A stretch of DNA of 64,000 bases from NCBI RefSeq assembly GCF_014647315.1, contig NZ_BMOY01000003.1, forward strand, positions 1 to 64,000. Direction: 5' to 3'. This DNA comes from Paenalicyclobacillus cellulosilyticus. Lineage in GTDB: Bacteria; Bacillota; Bacilli; Alicyclobacillales; Alicyclobacillaceae. The position numbers and the translations under genes were made by a program. Of this stretch, positions 23,796 through 32,629 are shown one piece after another; positions within the stretch are counted from its first letter, which is position 1; each line of letters starts with the position of its first letter. The notes under the pieces are model-generated. The model was not told where the DNA came from. It was given only the letters and a program-made list of their open reading frames with translations, and did not search any database.

Positions 23796-26024
23796 TCACC
23801 TCCTTTCCCAGCTTGAGGATCCCAGCTTGAGGCGGCGCAGCAACAGGCTGTTGGAGACCACGCTCACGGAGCTTGCCGCCATGGCCGCCCCAGCGATGAC
23901 GGGGCTGAGGATCCCCAAGGCCGCCAACGGAATGCCCAAGACATTGTAGAAGAACGCCCAGAACAGATTCTGGCGGATCTTGCGCATGGTGGCTTTGGAC
24001 AAACGGATGGCATCCACCACACCGCGCGTCTCGCCGTGCATCAACGTGATGTCCGCCGCTGCCATGGCCACGTCGGTACCTGTTCCCATCGCGATCCCGA
24101 CGTCTGCCGCCGCCAGGGCGGGAGCATCGTTGATGCCATCCCCGACCATGGCGACCGTTCGGCCCTGCTTACGCAACGCTTCGACCTTGCCCGCCTTGTC
24201 GGCCGGCAGGACGCCTGCCATCACGTGCGTGATCCCCACCTGGGCTGCGATGGCTTGGGCGGTACGTTCCTGATCGCCTGTAATCATCCACACCTCGATG
24301 CCGATGTCCTTGAGTTTTTTCACCGTATCGGCCGCATCCGGCTTGACGGTGTCGGCGATCGCGATGGCGCCGAGCAACTGATCATCCTTTGCCACCCACA
24401 CGGCGGTATTTCCGGCGCGTTCCCATTGCGTCAAGACCTCATCCGGAACGGCGGAGATCCCATGTTCCGACAGCCACTGGCGGTTGCCAATCCGCACCGT
24501 GGCGCCGTTGACAAGCCCCGCGATGCCTTTGCCGGGAACGGCCTCTACGTTCGTGGCACTGAGCGTGTCCACGCCTTGTTCCTTTGCATAGGTGACCATC
24601 GCCGCGCCGAGCGGATGTTCGCTTTGGGCCTCGAGTGCGGCAGCATGGGCGATGAGGTCTTCGCGCTGCACACCTGGCGCGGTCCATATGTCGGTGACCC
24701 TGGGTTTGCCCGCCGTCAGGGTCCCCGTTTTATCAAATACGACCGTGTCGATCCGGTGCGCGCGCTCCAGGTGTTCTCCTCCTTTGATGAGGATGCCGGC
24801 TTCCGCACCCAGGCCCGTGCCGACCATGATGGCAGTCGGGGTTGCCAATCCCAGCGCGCACGGGCAAGCGATGACCAAGACGGCTACGGCGGCCAAGAGG
24901 CCGTGCGACCAATGCCCAAAGGCGCCCCACAGAAGGAAGGTCACCAAGGCGATGGCAAGGACAACGGGGACAAAGATGCCCGAGATTTTGTCCGCCAGCC
25001 GCTGCACAGGCGCCTTCGAGCCTTGGGCTTGGTCGACCAGGCGGATCACTTGCGCCAGCACGGTATCGGCGCCGACCTTCGTGACTTCCATGAGAAACGC
25101 GTTGGTTTGGTTCACCGAAGCGCCCACCACGGGGTCTCCAGGGCCTTTCGTCACCGGCATGGATTCGCCGGTCAAGAACGATTCGTCCACGGACGTATGG
25201 CCTTCTTTGATGACGCCGTCCGCGGGAATCTTCTCGCCGGGCCGGACGCGGACCACATCGCCCACACGGAGGTCTTCCACGGGCACGTCCGTCTCCACGC
25301 CGTCTCTCAGCACATGCGCCACTTTGGCGTTCAGTTTCGCCAAGGACTCGATGGCTGCGCTCGATTTGGCTTTCGCACGGGTCTCCAGCAGCTTGCCCAT
25401 GAAAATCAGGGTCACCACGGTGGCGGAGGTGTCGAAGTACACGTTCGAGTTTCCCGTGACGGTCAAGACGGCGCTGTACACATAAGCCACGGTGGTGCCG
25501 AGGGCCACCAACACGTCCATGTTGGCGGCGCCGCCCCGGAGCGCGTGATAGGCGCCTTTGTAAAACCGCCATCCCACATAGAACTGCACCGGCGTGGCCA
25601 GGGACCAACTCATCCAGTTCGACAGAAACGGCCGGCCGTGAAACAGCATCACGAGCATCTGGACGACAAGGGGAAGCGTCAACAGGGCGGCGAACCAGAA
25701 CGTGGCAAGGTCTTTCCGATACGCCTCGAGCTTGCGCTTTTTTTCGTCCTTTGCAGCCGATGCGGAGGCCAACGTCGCCCCGTAGCCAGCCTTTTCGACC
25801 GCCCGGATGAGATCCTGCTCGGCGATCACGCCCGGCACGTAGGTGATGTGCGCCTTTTCGGACGCCAGATTGACGTGGACTTCGCGTACGGCCGGAAGGC
25901 GTCCGACGACCTTTTCGATGCGCGCGGCGCAGGCGGCACAAGTCATGCCGGTGATGTTCAGGTCCACCCGGCGCACCGGGACCGAATCACCGGATTTCTC
26001 GATCTTGTCCACGAGCTCGGGCAT
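23796..26024 (-). CDS. copA: Cu(I)-translocating P-type ATPase CopA
   Basis: A 742-residue P1B-type ATPase that exports Cu(I) from the cytoplasm. It has one N-terminal metal-binding domain ([14 protein letters not shown], about residue 27), membrane helices, the actuator loop with [11 protein letters not shown], the ion channel motif [10 protein letters not shown], the phosphorylation site [15 protein letters not shown] and the hinge [20 protein letters not shown]. Many Bacillales CopA proteins have two metal-binding domains; this one has one, with the separate chaperone supplied by copZ. It starts 24 bp after csoR. Confidence 0.95.
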   Translation of the reverse strand: MPELVDKIEKSGDSVPVRRVDLNITGMTCAACAARIEKVVGRLPAVREVHVNLASEKAHITYVPGVIAEQDLIRAVEKAGYGATLASASAAKDEKKRKLEAYRKDLATFWFAALLTLPLVVQMLVMLFHGRPFLSNWMSWSLATPVQFYVGWRFYKGAYHALRGGAANMDVLVALGTTVAYVYSAVLTVTGNSNVYFDTSATVVTLIFMGKLLETRAKAKSSAAIESLAKLNAKVAHVLRDGVETDVPVEDLRVGDVVRVRPGEKIPADGVIKEGHTSVDESFLTGESMPVTKGPGDPVVGASVNQTNAFLMEVTKVGADTVLAQVIRLVDQAQGSKAPVQRLADKISGIFVPVVLAIALVTFLLWGAFGHWSHGLLAAVAVLVIACPCALGLATPTAIMVGTGLGAEAGILIKGGEHLERAHRIDTVVFDKTGTLTAGKPRVTDIWTAPGVQREDLIAHAAALEAQSEHPLGAAMVTYAKEQGVDTLSATNVEAVPGKGIAGLVNGATVRIGNRQWLSEHGISAVPDEVLTQWERAGNTAVWVAKDDQLLGAIAIADTVKPDAADTVKKLKDIGIEVWMITGDQERTAQAIAAQVGITHVMAGVLPADKAGKVEALRKQGRTVAMVGDGINDAPALAAADVGIAMGTGTDVAMAAADITLMHGETRGVVDAIRLSKATMRKIRQNLFWAFFYNVLGIPLAALGILSPVIAGAAMAASSVSVVSNSLLLRRLKLGSSSWERR

Positions 26025-26048
26025 GTTTTCACCTCCCGGATGCTCCGT

Positions 26049-26345
26049 TCAGGAACGGGTGAACTGGCGGATGATGTCCATCAGTTCATCGATTTTTTCC
26101 TGGCCACGCTCTTGATGGGCCAAGGCGTCCGCCACACAGCCTCGGGTGTGGGATTCCAGAATGGACAGGCCGACCTGGTGAATCGCGCTCTTGACTGCGG
26201 CGATTTGGACGAGAATATCCACACAGTATCGGTCTTCTTCGACCATTTTCTGGATGCCTCGAACCTGTCCTTCGATGCGCCGCAACCGCCGGAGCAGGTC
26301 ATCCTTATACGGCCCGTAACTGTACTGTTGATGTTCAGGACACAT
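26049..26345 (-). CDS. csoR: copper-sensing repressor CsoR
   Basis: A 98-residue all-helical repressor of the CsoR/RcnR family, released from DNA by Cu(I). It has RRLRRIEGQVRGIQKMVEEDRYCVDIL, with the first Cu ligand Cys in DRYC, and SHTRGCVADAL, giving the C-H-C ligand set (Cys about 43, His about 68, Cys about 72). ATG 26345 is placed just below a strong promoter. It heads csoR-copA-copZ and should repress it. Confidence 0.95.
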   Translation of the reverse strand: MCPEHQQYSYGPYKDDLLRRLRRIEGQVRGIQKMVEEDRYCVDILVQIAAVKSAIHQVGLSILESHTRGCVADALAHQERGQEKIDELMDIIRQFTRS

Positions 26346-26379
26346 GGGTAAAAGCCTCACCTTCGCGGTTTCTGGATAT

Positions 26380-26408
26380 ACCATACCCCCGTACTGTGTC
26401 AGTGTCAA
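26380..26408 (-). promoter_or_regulatory. csoR-copA-copZ promoter with G/C-tract spacer
   Basis: On the minus strand a perfect TTGACA (26408-26403) and TATGGT (26385-26380) are 17 bp apart. The spacer carries GTACGGGGGTA, reminiscent of the TA-flanked G/C tracts of CsoR operators, so repressor binding would block RNA polymerase. Confidence 0.65.
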
Positions 26409-26574
26409 GCATACACCCCATCGATAGCGTACCCAAATGTGGTGCGTCGTCGAGCCATCGCCCTCCGGGTTGGTTGCATATGCCTGGTGGCAAAAGGAGG
26501 TCGTGTGCAATGAGGTCGATGCGTATCGGCGCAACCAAGTTGATTGCGCCAGACTTGGCATTTCTTCCGTACCG

Positions 26575-26590
26575 TGTTATGTACATAACA
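26575..26590. promoter_or_regulatory. perfect 16-bp palindrome upstream of the thiol-redox genes
   Basis: TGTTATGTACATAACA is exactly self-complementary and lies about 140 bp before the first tlpA-like gene. It is AT-rich in a GC-rich genome. A dimeric regulator site is plausible; the regulator is unknown. Confidence 0.5.
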
Positions 26591-26732
26591 TCACGACGTT
26601 GCGGCGGTTGTGAGGGATACCTTGCTGTCGTTCATGCATGCTTACTTCTTCATACCGTCTTCACAATCACTCGGTATGGTCATGAAGAGTAGCCGTTTTC
26701 ATATGGGGATGGGTCAAGCTGGGTGACAAGTG

Positions 26733-27287
26733 ATGATGAAACGCCAACATCGGCGTGTCGCGGGATTTGCCGTGATCGCGTCTATTTTCCTCGGATTTGT
26801 GTATTGGATGGTGCAATTCGCAAACAACGCCATGCCTGTGCAGGTAGGTGGCGTAGCCCCCGATATTCGGACGAACACCTTGTCGGGGCGACCATTCTCG
26901 CTCACATCCTTGCGCGGGAAGCCGGTACTGCTGAATTTCTTTACTCCCTGGTGTCAACCTTGCGTTGAGGAGACGCCGGATCTGATGGCTTTCGCAGAGA
27001 AATACAGGGACGACATCCATGTTGTGATGCTGGACAGGGGTGACGGACCGGCGCTCGTGGAACTGTTTGTCTCTCACTTTCGTGTACCGGACAACGTCGT
27101 GGTGCTGTTTGATGAAAAGAACAGGTGGTCACCTCCCTATGGCGTAACGGGGCAACCGGAGACGTTTTTCATCACCGCGAACGGGAAGGTCGTGCGACAC
27201 GTGGTGGGTCCGCTCACCGCATCCCAAATGGTCTCTTACGCGAAGGCGGCGGGCATGAAGGTGCATGAAAGGTGGCGGGCCTCATGA
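26733..27287 (+). CDS. TlpA/ResA-like membrane-anchored thiol-disulfide oxidoreductase
   Basis: A 184-residue protein with an N-terminal membrane anchor (AGFAVIASIFLGFVYWMV, about residues 9-26) and an extracytoplasmic thioredoxin-fold domain with active site TPWCQPC (about residue 74) and the cis-proline segment GVTGQPETFFI. ResA-type proteins keep apocytochrome c or other exported thiols reduced. It overlaps the following ccdA by 4 bp, which would supply its electrons. The start could be GTG 26730 or either of two consecutive ATGs. Confidence 0.88.
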   Translation: MMKRQHRRVAGFAVIASIFLGFVYWMVQFANNAMPVQVGGVAPDIRTNTLSGRPFSLTSLRGKPVLLNFFTPWCQPCVEETPDLMAFAEKYRDDIHVVMLDRGDGPALVELFVSHFRVPDNVVVLFDEKNRWSPPYGVTGQPETFFITANGKVVRHVVGPLTASQMVSYAKAAGMKVHERWRAS

Positions 27288-28000
27288 CCGTGGCCACCCA
27301 TCCGACGCTTTGGTTGGCTTTTCTCGCCGGGATGCTGTCGTTCTTGTCTCCATGCTGCCTGCCTTTGTACCCGTCCTACATTTCTTATATTTCTGGGGTC
27401 ACGTTTGGCGCCGATGAAAAGTACGCGTTCAACCATCGCCTGCGTGCGCTCACGCATACGTTTTGCTTCATCGTCGGGTTTTCCATCATTTTCTATGCAC
27501 TTGGGATGTCGGCCAGTCTTTTCGGCCAGGTATTCGTGAACTACCGCAGTGCCATCCGGATGGTGGGCGGTATCATCGTCTTCTTCATGGGACTCTTTCT
27601 GACCGGCCTCGTGACGCCGAAGTGGATGTTGATGGAACGAAAGTGGGCGTTTCAAGCAACCAAGACCAGTTACATCGCATCCATACTTGTTGGGGTCAGC
27701 TTTGCCGCAGGGTGGTCCCCCTGTATTGGCCCGATTCTTGCCGCTGTGCTCGTCATGGCCGCGACACAAAGCATGCTGGGCCTCACGCTCATCACCGCGT
27801 ACATTCTCGGCTTTGCGCTTCCGTTCTTCATCCTGGGTTTCACATTGGGTTCCGTGCGTAAACTCGCCCAATACGGAGCTGTCCTCACCAAGGCGGGGGG
27901 ATACGTCATGATGGTCCTCGGCCTGCTTCTGATGACCAACACGATGTCGAAGATCACCGTGGTGTTGATCAAGTTGTATGGCGGTTTCACGGGATTTTGA
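27284..28000 (+). CDS. CcdA-like thiol-disulfide electron transporter
   Basis: A 238-residue polytopic membrane protein of the CcdA/DsbD core family, moving electrons from cytoplasmic thioredoxin to extracytoplasmic thiol proteins. Two conserved cysteine sites are visible: SFLSPCCLPLYPSYI in the first helix and AAGWSPCIGPILAAVL in the fourth. About six helices are predicted. The ATG at 27284 overlaps the stop of the upstream TlpA-like gene. A second TlpA-like gene follows 90 bp on, so CcdA likely serves both. Confidence 0.92.
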   Translation: MTVATHPTLWLAFLAGMLSFLSPCCLPLYPSYISYISGVTFGADEKYAFNHRLRALTHTFCFIVGFSIIFYALGMSASLFGQVFVNYRSAIRMVGGIIVFFMGLFLTGLVTPKWMLMERKWAFQATKTSYIASILVGVSFAAGWSPCIGPILAAVLVMAATQSMLGLTLITAYILGFALPFFILGFTLGSVRKLAQYGAVLTKAGGYVMMVLGLLLMTNTMSKITVVLIKLYGGFTGF

Positions 28001-28090
28001 CAACACCACGTTTTCGACAATACCACGTTTTCAGTGAAGACAACGCCGCGAGAAAAGACCGTTCGACGAAAAAGGGAGGAAAGGACAGGG

Positions 28091-28672
28091 ATGAAAACAT
28101 CTGCGAAATGGGTGCTCGGCGCGAGCGCCGTTTTCCTCGCCGGCATGGCAGCGGTGTGGACTTTCAAACAGAATTCTTCCGCGACGGCCAAGACGACACC
28201 TGCGACGAATCGTGTGCGAGAGGCAGCGTCTGTGACTGCGGCACCCCAAACGGGTCACAAAATGCCACCCTTCACGCTGCCGGCATATCCGGACCACAAG
28301 ACGATTTCCACAGACAGCTTGGCCGGTAAACCGATCTTCATCAATTTCTGGACGTCGTGGTGTGATTATTGTAAACAAGAGATGCCTGATTTGGTAAAGG
28401 CATACCAAAAGTTTGGTGATAAGGTGGAATTTCTCAGCATCAACGGAACCAGCATGGACAGCGTGGCGGACGTGAAGCGGTTCGTGCAGGACTACGGCAT
28501 CGTCTGGCCGGTGGCCTTGGACACCAAGGGGATCGTGATGAATGAATACCATATCCTCGGTTTCCCAACGTCCTTTTTTGTCAACCGCCAAGGGATCATT
28601 GTCGGGGTCAACCAGGGGATGGTTTCGAAGGACCAGTTGATGACGGAGCTCGAACGGATCGCCGCGTCTTGA
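28091..28672 (+). CDS. second TlpA/ResA-like thiol-disulfide oxidoreductase
   Basis: A 193-residue protein with an N-terminal anchor or signal (KWVLGASAVFLAGMAAVW), a low-complexity Ala/Thr linker and a thioredoxin fold with active site TSWCDYCKQEMP (about residue 96) and the cis-proline stretch LGFPTSFFV. The active-site dipeptide (DY) differs from the QP of the upstream paralogue, which implies a different redox potential or partner. ATG 28091 follows GGGAGGAAAGG. It is part of the tlpA-ccdA-tlpA unit next to copper genes. Confidence 0.9.
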   Translation: MKTSAKWVLGASAVFLAGMAAVWTFKQNSSATAKTTPATNRVREAASVTAAPQTGHKMPPFTLPAYPDHKTISTDSLAGKPIFINFWTSWCDYCKQEMPDLVKAYQKFGDKVEFLSINGTSMDSVADVKRFVQDYGIVWPVALDTKGIVMNEYHILGFPTSFFVNRQGIIVGVNQGMVSKDQLMTELERIAAS

Positions 28673-28740
28673 TGGGCGCTGTGGCCAACAGGACGGATAC
28701 GGCGATGGGTCTGGTGGCCAGCAACCCGGGATGCGTGACA

Positions 28741-28771
28741 ACATGGGCAGCGTGGATGTCGCTGCCCATGT
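28741..28771. terminator. 12-bp hairpin between convergent genes
   Basis: ACATGGGCAGCG (28741-28752) pairs perfectly with CGCTGCCCATGT (28760-28771) over a 7-nt loop, between the second tlpA-like gene and the end of the multicopper oxidase gene. No T-run follows on either strand, so it may act as a barrier or RNA end rather than a classic terminator. Confidence 0.5.
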
Positions 28772-28811
28772 CACGTCATCGGATGCGGGATGTTCCGTCC
28801 GCTCCGGCTCA

Positions 28812-30494
28812 TCACTCGGACATGTCCTTCATATTGTAGGGATCGGTGACGCCGGTGTATTGCAGGACGACATCCATCCCTGCCGAGGCGTGATGCAGGT
28901 CATGGCAGTGTAACATCCAGAGACCAGGGTTGTCTGCCTTGAAGGCGATATCGTACGTCTCACCGGGGAGAACCTCCAGTGTGTCCATGAACACAGGACT
29001 TCCTGTGACCGGTTTTCCATCCCGCGTGAGGACCTGGAACGTATGGCCGTGCAGGTGCATCGGATGGATATATGCACTCTTGTTTTCAATGTGGATCTTG
29101 ACCATGTCTCCTGCTTTCACCACGAACGGGGGCACGTTCGGAAATGCTTTCCCGTTGATGGTATAGACCATGCCTTGTTTGTTCATGCCGACGCCAAGCA
29201 CCATGTTGAACGTTTTGTCGAACTTCTGGCTGAGCGTGAACGTCTGCCGACCGCTCGGCGCTCCGCTGCCGTAGTGGGTGAAATCAAACCATGGAAAATT
29301 TTGGACGTTCTGCCCTTCGGGCATCGAACCCATGTTCGGGGCCATGGTATCGCCGATGGTGGCCCGCAATTCCATACGGTCCGTCGCGTCGGGGTCGCCG
29401 CTCACCAACTGGACCGATCCACTTTTGGGCATCGTGAACTCGACATCGTAACGCTGGCCGGCCCCAATCGGGAGGAGTTGGTTCTCGATGGGTGTCGGAT
29501 TCGAGATATCCTGGCCGTCCATGGCAACCACCTTGAATGGGGTGCCAACGATTGTCATCAAGTGGGTCATGTTTCCAGCATTGACGATGCGCAGGCGTAC
29601 GGTTTGTCCCGGCTTGGCTGGAAGTACCGTCCGTCCGCTCGCAGTCTCGTTCACCGTGAACGTGTCGTACGTGTTGGCCATTTCGTTGAGTGCCGCCTTG
29701 TCGGAGTTCAACAACTGGAACCCGTTCGTACGAGGGGGCGGTGAGCCCATCTGCATGTTGCCCATGCCGGTCATGTTGTCCATATGCATGTTGTCCATGG
29801 CACCCATGCTCATACTGTCCATACCGCTCATGCTGCCCATGCTGCCCATGCTGCCGTCACCGGACGTGGTGGACGATGTGGACCACTCATGCAGAAGCAG
29901 CGTATAGTCCTTGTCCGGGGCGGGCGTTGTCTGGTTTTTCGGAAGAACCACGATGCCGCCAAACAGCCCTTGTCCGATCTCCTGGACGCTGTTGACATGA
30001 GAATGATACCAGTACGTACCCGCCTTCGCGGCAACAAAACGATATACGTACGTACCTCCAGGCTGGATGGGGTCTTGCGTCAATCCTGGTACGCCGTCTT
30101 GCGAACCGGGCACAGGAACACCATGCCAGTGCACGGTGATGGGTACGCTGAGCTTGTTATGCACGGTGACCTTCACGAGCTCACCTTGACGGACCGTCAA
30201 CAGCGGCCCCGGCACCGTGCCGTTGAAGGTCAAGGCCTGCACGGTCTTGCCAGGTTTGAGCGTGATGGTCTTTTCTTCGGCAGTCAGCGTGAAGGACCGC
30301 ACCGGTGTTCCTGATTGCGGGTGCGCCACGTAGTCGGATACCGGCGTCAGCGACCCTTGGGCTGGTGTCGCGGGAGCGAGCGGGGATGCTCCCGAGCTTT
30401 TATGCGTTGACCACGCGTAATATCCTGCGCCGATGCCCACGGCGAGCACAGCGAGTGCGGCATACGCGGCCGTCTGTTTGGTCTTGTTTTTCAT
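28812..30494 (-). CDS. exported multicopper oxidase with a Met-rich insert
   Basis: A 560-residue oxidase with an N-terminal membrane segment (AYAALAVLAVGIGAGYYAW). Copper ligands are visible in order: VHWHGVPV, WYHSHVNS, HPMHLHGHTF and the T1/T2/T3 motif LHCHDLHHASAGM. Between the first and second cupredoxin domains is an insert of about 40 residues with around 15 methionines (e.g. SMGSMGSMSGMDSMSMGAM), as in CueO, where such a segment binds Cu(I). Likely role: oxidation of Cu(I) outside the cell. ATG 30494 follows AAGGAGGGG. It is divergent from a two-component system. Confidence 0.9.
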   Translation of the reverse strand: MKNKTKQTAAYAALAVLAVGIGAGYYAWSTHKSSGASPLAPATPAQGSLTPVSDYVAHPQSGTPVRSFTLTAEEKTITLKPGKTVQALTFNGTVPGPLLTVRQGELVKVTVHNKLSVPITVHWHGVPVPGSQDGVPGLTQDPIQPGGTYVYRFVAAKAGTYWYHSHVNSVQEIGQGLFGGIVVLPKNQTTPAPDKDYTLLLHEWSTSSTTSGDGSMGSMGSMSGMDSMSMGAMDNMHMDNMTGMGNMQMGSPPPRTNGFQLLNSDKAALNEMANTYDTFTVNETASGRTVLPAKPGQTVRLRIVNAGNMTHLMTIVGTPFKVVAMDGQDISNPTPIENQLLPIGAGQRYDVEFTMPKSGSVQLVSGDPDATDRMELRATIGDTMAPNMGSMPEGQNVQNFPWFDFTHYGSGAPSGRQTFTLSQKFDKTFNMVLGVGMNKQGMVYTINGKAFPNVPPFVVKAGDMVKIHIENKSAYIHPMHLHGHTFQVLTRDGKPVTGSPVFMDTLEVLPGETYDIAFKADNPGLWMLHCHDLHHASAGMDVVLQYTGVTDPYNMKDMSE

Positions 30495-30644
30495 CTGCTC
30501 ACCCCTCCTTGCACAGGTCATCCAGGGTACGGGTACTGGTTCTGTCCGGCCATGGCCAGTGTAGCAATACATTGCGAAGATCATATGAAGCGCATCATCC
30601 GCCTTCAAATCGTTACCAATCGTCACGTATGAAGGGGATCGCAC

Positions 30645-31352
30645 ATGAAACGATTTCATATTCATACCATTCTGGTCGCGGACGATGAAAAGAAGATCGC
30701 GGACGTGGTGTCGCTGTATTTGGAGCAAGCCGGGTACCACGTGGTTTGCGTCCATACGGGCCGTGAGGTCTTGCAGCGTTTGGACGAGGTGAATCCATCG
30801 CTCATCATCCTCGACCTGATGTTGCCGGATGTTCCTGGGGAAGAAGTATGCCGGATGGTGCGATCGCGCTCGGCTGTACCCATTCTGATGCTGACCGCAA
30901 AGCATCGCGATGAGGACCGGCTGCGCGGGTTGCAGGTGGGCGCCGACGATTACGTCACGAAGCCGTTCAACCCAAACGAGATTGTGGCTCGTGTTCACGC
31001 GATTCTGCGCCGCACGCAACTTGACCATCCGCTTGCAGAACGCATGGTGTACCGGGATGGCGATTTGATCATCGACGCAGTCCGGCAGGTGGTGTACAAA
31101 GCAGGGGTTGACGCGAATTTGACCGCGACGGAGTACAAACTGTTGACGACGCTCAGCCGGCATCCCAAGCGCGTGTTCAGCCGGGAGGAATTGATTGGTC
31201 GTGTCTTTGGCGCTGATTTCGACGGGGACGTCCGGACCATCGACGCGCATGTGAAAAATCTGCGGGCGAAGATTGAGGACGACCCGAAGCATCCCGTGTA
31301 TGTCCAGACGGTGTATGGTATGGGGTATCGTTTCGGGGGAGATGGTGCGTGA
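30645..31352 (+). CDS. OmpR-family response regulator
   Basis: A 235-residue regulator. The receiver has LVADDEKK, the phosphoacceptor in LIILDLMLPDVPGEEV (about Asp 56), MLTAKH and the lysine in YVTKPFNPNEI. The winged helix has LTATEYKLLTTLSRHPKRVFSREELI, DVRTIDAHVKNLRAKI and TVYGMGYRF. ATG 30645 follows AAGGGGA. It is divergent from the multicopper oxidase gene, and its stop overlaps the kinase start. Control of the oxidase, perhaps in response to copper, is inferred from position. Confidence 0.93.
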   Translation: MKRFHIHTILVADDEKKIADVVSLYLEQAGYHVVCVHTGREVLQRLDEVNPSLIILDLMLPDVPGEEVCRMVRSRSAVPILMLTAKHRDEDRLRGLQVGADDYVTKPFNPNEIVARVHAILRRTQLDHPLAERMVYRDGDLIIDAVRQVVYKAGVDANLTATEYKLLTTLSRHPKRVFSREELIGRVFGADFDGDVRTIDAHVKNLRAKIEDDPKHPVYVQTVYGMGYRFGGDGA

Positions 31353-32476
31353 GCATTCAGAAGAAGATGGTGCTCGCCTTTTTCACCAGTGTGTCGTTGC
31401 TGTTGTTGGCGCTGGCGCTGATTCTCCAGGCCGAGGTCCGCCGGCACTTTTTCATGGTGGTATGCCCGCAAGTCCATGCCGTCTCGCCGCCGCTGACGCA
31501 GTTGATTCAAGGTCATTTCGAACAGGCGCTTTCGCAAAGTTTGGTGTGGACGTTGTTGTGTTTCGTCCTCGCGGCAGCGGGTATGGCCGTCATGGTTTCG
31601 CGCGTGATGACACGGCGCATCGTGATCATGCAAAAGCATGCGGCACGCATTGCGCAGGGAGAATGGGGAGCTGCCATGCCTGTGGCAGGCCGTGATGAAT
31701 TGTCGTCGCTTGCGAATACATTGAATTACCTGTCGGAACAATTGGCGCGGCAGGAGCAGCTGCGCAAGCATCTCATGCAGGATATCGCCCACGAACTCCG
31801 CACACCGCTCGCGACGCTGCGCGCGCATCTCCAGGCGTTTTATGATGGCCTGTGGGAACCGAATCGGGAACGGCTGCAAAGTTGCCTGGAGGAAATCGAG
31901 CGGTTCGAGGCGTTGGTGGCTGCGGTGGAAACGTTGTATGAGGCAGATACCATGTCCGAAGTCCCATCACGCTCCGGCGCACAGACGGATCTGCGTCAAG
32001 CGGCACAGTCCGTCGTCCAGCTTTTTGAGCCAAGATGTGCCGCGGCAGGATTGAACTTGGCCTTTGTCGCCGAAGACACACCGGTCTGGGTACAGATGGA
32101 AGCCAAGCACGTCGCACAGGTGCTGTGGAACCTGCTCGACAATGCGGTGAAATATACGCCGCGCGGGGGGAGTATCTCTGTATCGGTTGGTCACCGCAAT
32201 GGCAGGCCGTTTCTGGCGGTCAAAGACACAGGAATCGGCATTCCGGAATCTGAACTCGAAAACATCTTCGAGCGCTTTTACCGGGTGGACAAGTCCCGGG
32301 ATCGAAAAACCGGCGGTTCGGGCCTTGGTCTGGCCATTGTGAAGCGGCTCGTCGATTCGTCTCACGGTGTGATTCAGGTGGAGAGCCAAGTGGGTGTTGG
32401 GTCGAATTTCACCATCCATTGGCCCGCACCTTTCAGTTCAGCCTCATCTGATCCGCGGGGCAGCGCGGTGGAGTGA
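31349..32476 (+). CDS. membrane sensor histidine kinase
   Basis: A 375-residue kinase with two membrane helices (about residues 8-26 and 66-86) and a short extracytoplasmic loop between them containing CPQVHAVSPP. A HAMP linker follows, then the phosphoacceptor MQDIAHELRTPLATLRAHL and the ATPase boxes LLDNAVKYTPRGG, DTGIGIPESE and GSGLGLAIVKRL. The GTG start at 31349 overlaps the regulator stop. It forms a two-component pair beside the copper oxidase; the Cys/His-containing loop could bind metal, but this is a guess. Confidence 0.92.
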   Translation: MSIQKKMVLAFFTSVSLLLLALALILQAEVRRHFFMVVCPQVHAVSPPLTQLIQGHFEQALSQSLVWTLLCFVLAAAGMAVMVSRVMTRRIVIMQKHAARIAQGEWGAAMPVAGRDELSSLANTLNYLSEQLARQEQLRKHLMQDIAHELRTPLATLRAHLQAFYDGLWEPNRERLQSCLEEIERFEALVAAVETLYEADTMSEVPSRSGAQTDLRQAAQSVVQLFEPRCAAAGLNLAFVAEDTPVWVQMEAKHVAQVLWNLLDNAVKYTPRGGSISVSVGHRNGRPFLAVKDTGIGIPESELENIFERFYRVDKSRDRKTGGSGLGLAIVKRLVDSSHGVIQVESQVGVGSNFTIHWPAPFSSASSDPRGSAVE

Positions 32477-32582
32477 CCGTGTATCTTGCCGGGATCGTGC
32501 TTTTCGTATAAGATTAGGTCAGTCTGCACGATGGAAACGTCATGTGGCTGAAGCGCGATAACTTTATACGATGTGATGAAGG

Positions 32583-32614
32583 AGGAGCCTGTCACCCAGG
32601 CTCCTTTGTCTTTT
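32583..32614 (+). terminator. intrinsic terminator after the two-component operon
   Basis: AGGAGCCTG (32583-32591) pairs perfectly with CAGGCTCCT (32597-32605) over a 5-nt loop, followed by TTTGTCTTTT. It ends just before the antiporter start and supports choosing the downstream ATG for that gene. Confidence 0.85.
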
Positions 32615-32629
32615 GGAAAGGGGTTGCGT

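Larger units (their letters stand above)
26346..26732. other. intergenic region between divergent csoR and tlpA-like genes
   Basis: A 387-bp gap with the csoR promoter at its left and a perfect 16-bp palindrome at 26575-26590. No coding region is convincing in between. Confidence 0.5.

Noticed and set aside
24036-26351. Open frame of about 770 codons antisense to copA and csoR
   Set aside because: It is a shadow of clear copper genes and shows no plausible protein pattern.
28001-28032. Repeated ACCACGTTTTC motif between ccdA and the second tlpA-like gene
   Set aside because: Two short imperfectly spaced copies in a 90-bp gap; not enough to call an operator.
28812-31292. An 826-codon frame extending the multicopper oxidase far upstream
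   Set aside because: The extra part lies antisense to the response regulator gene; a signal segment and strong ribosome site mark the start at 30494.
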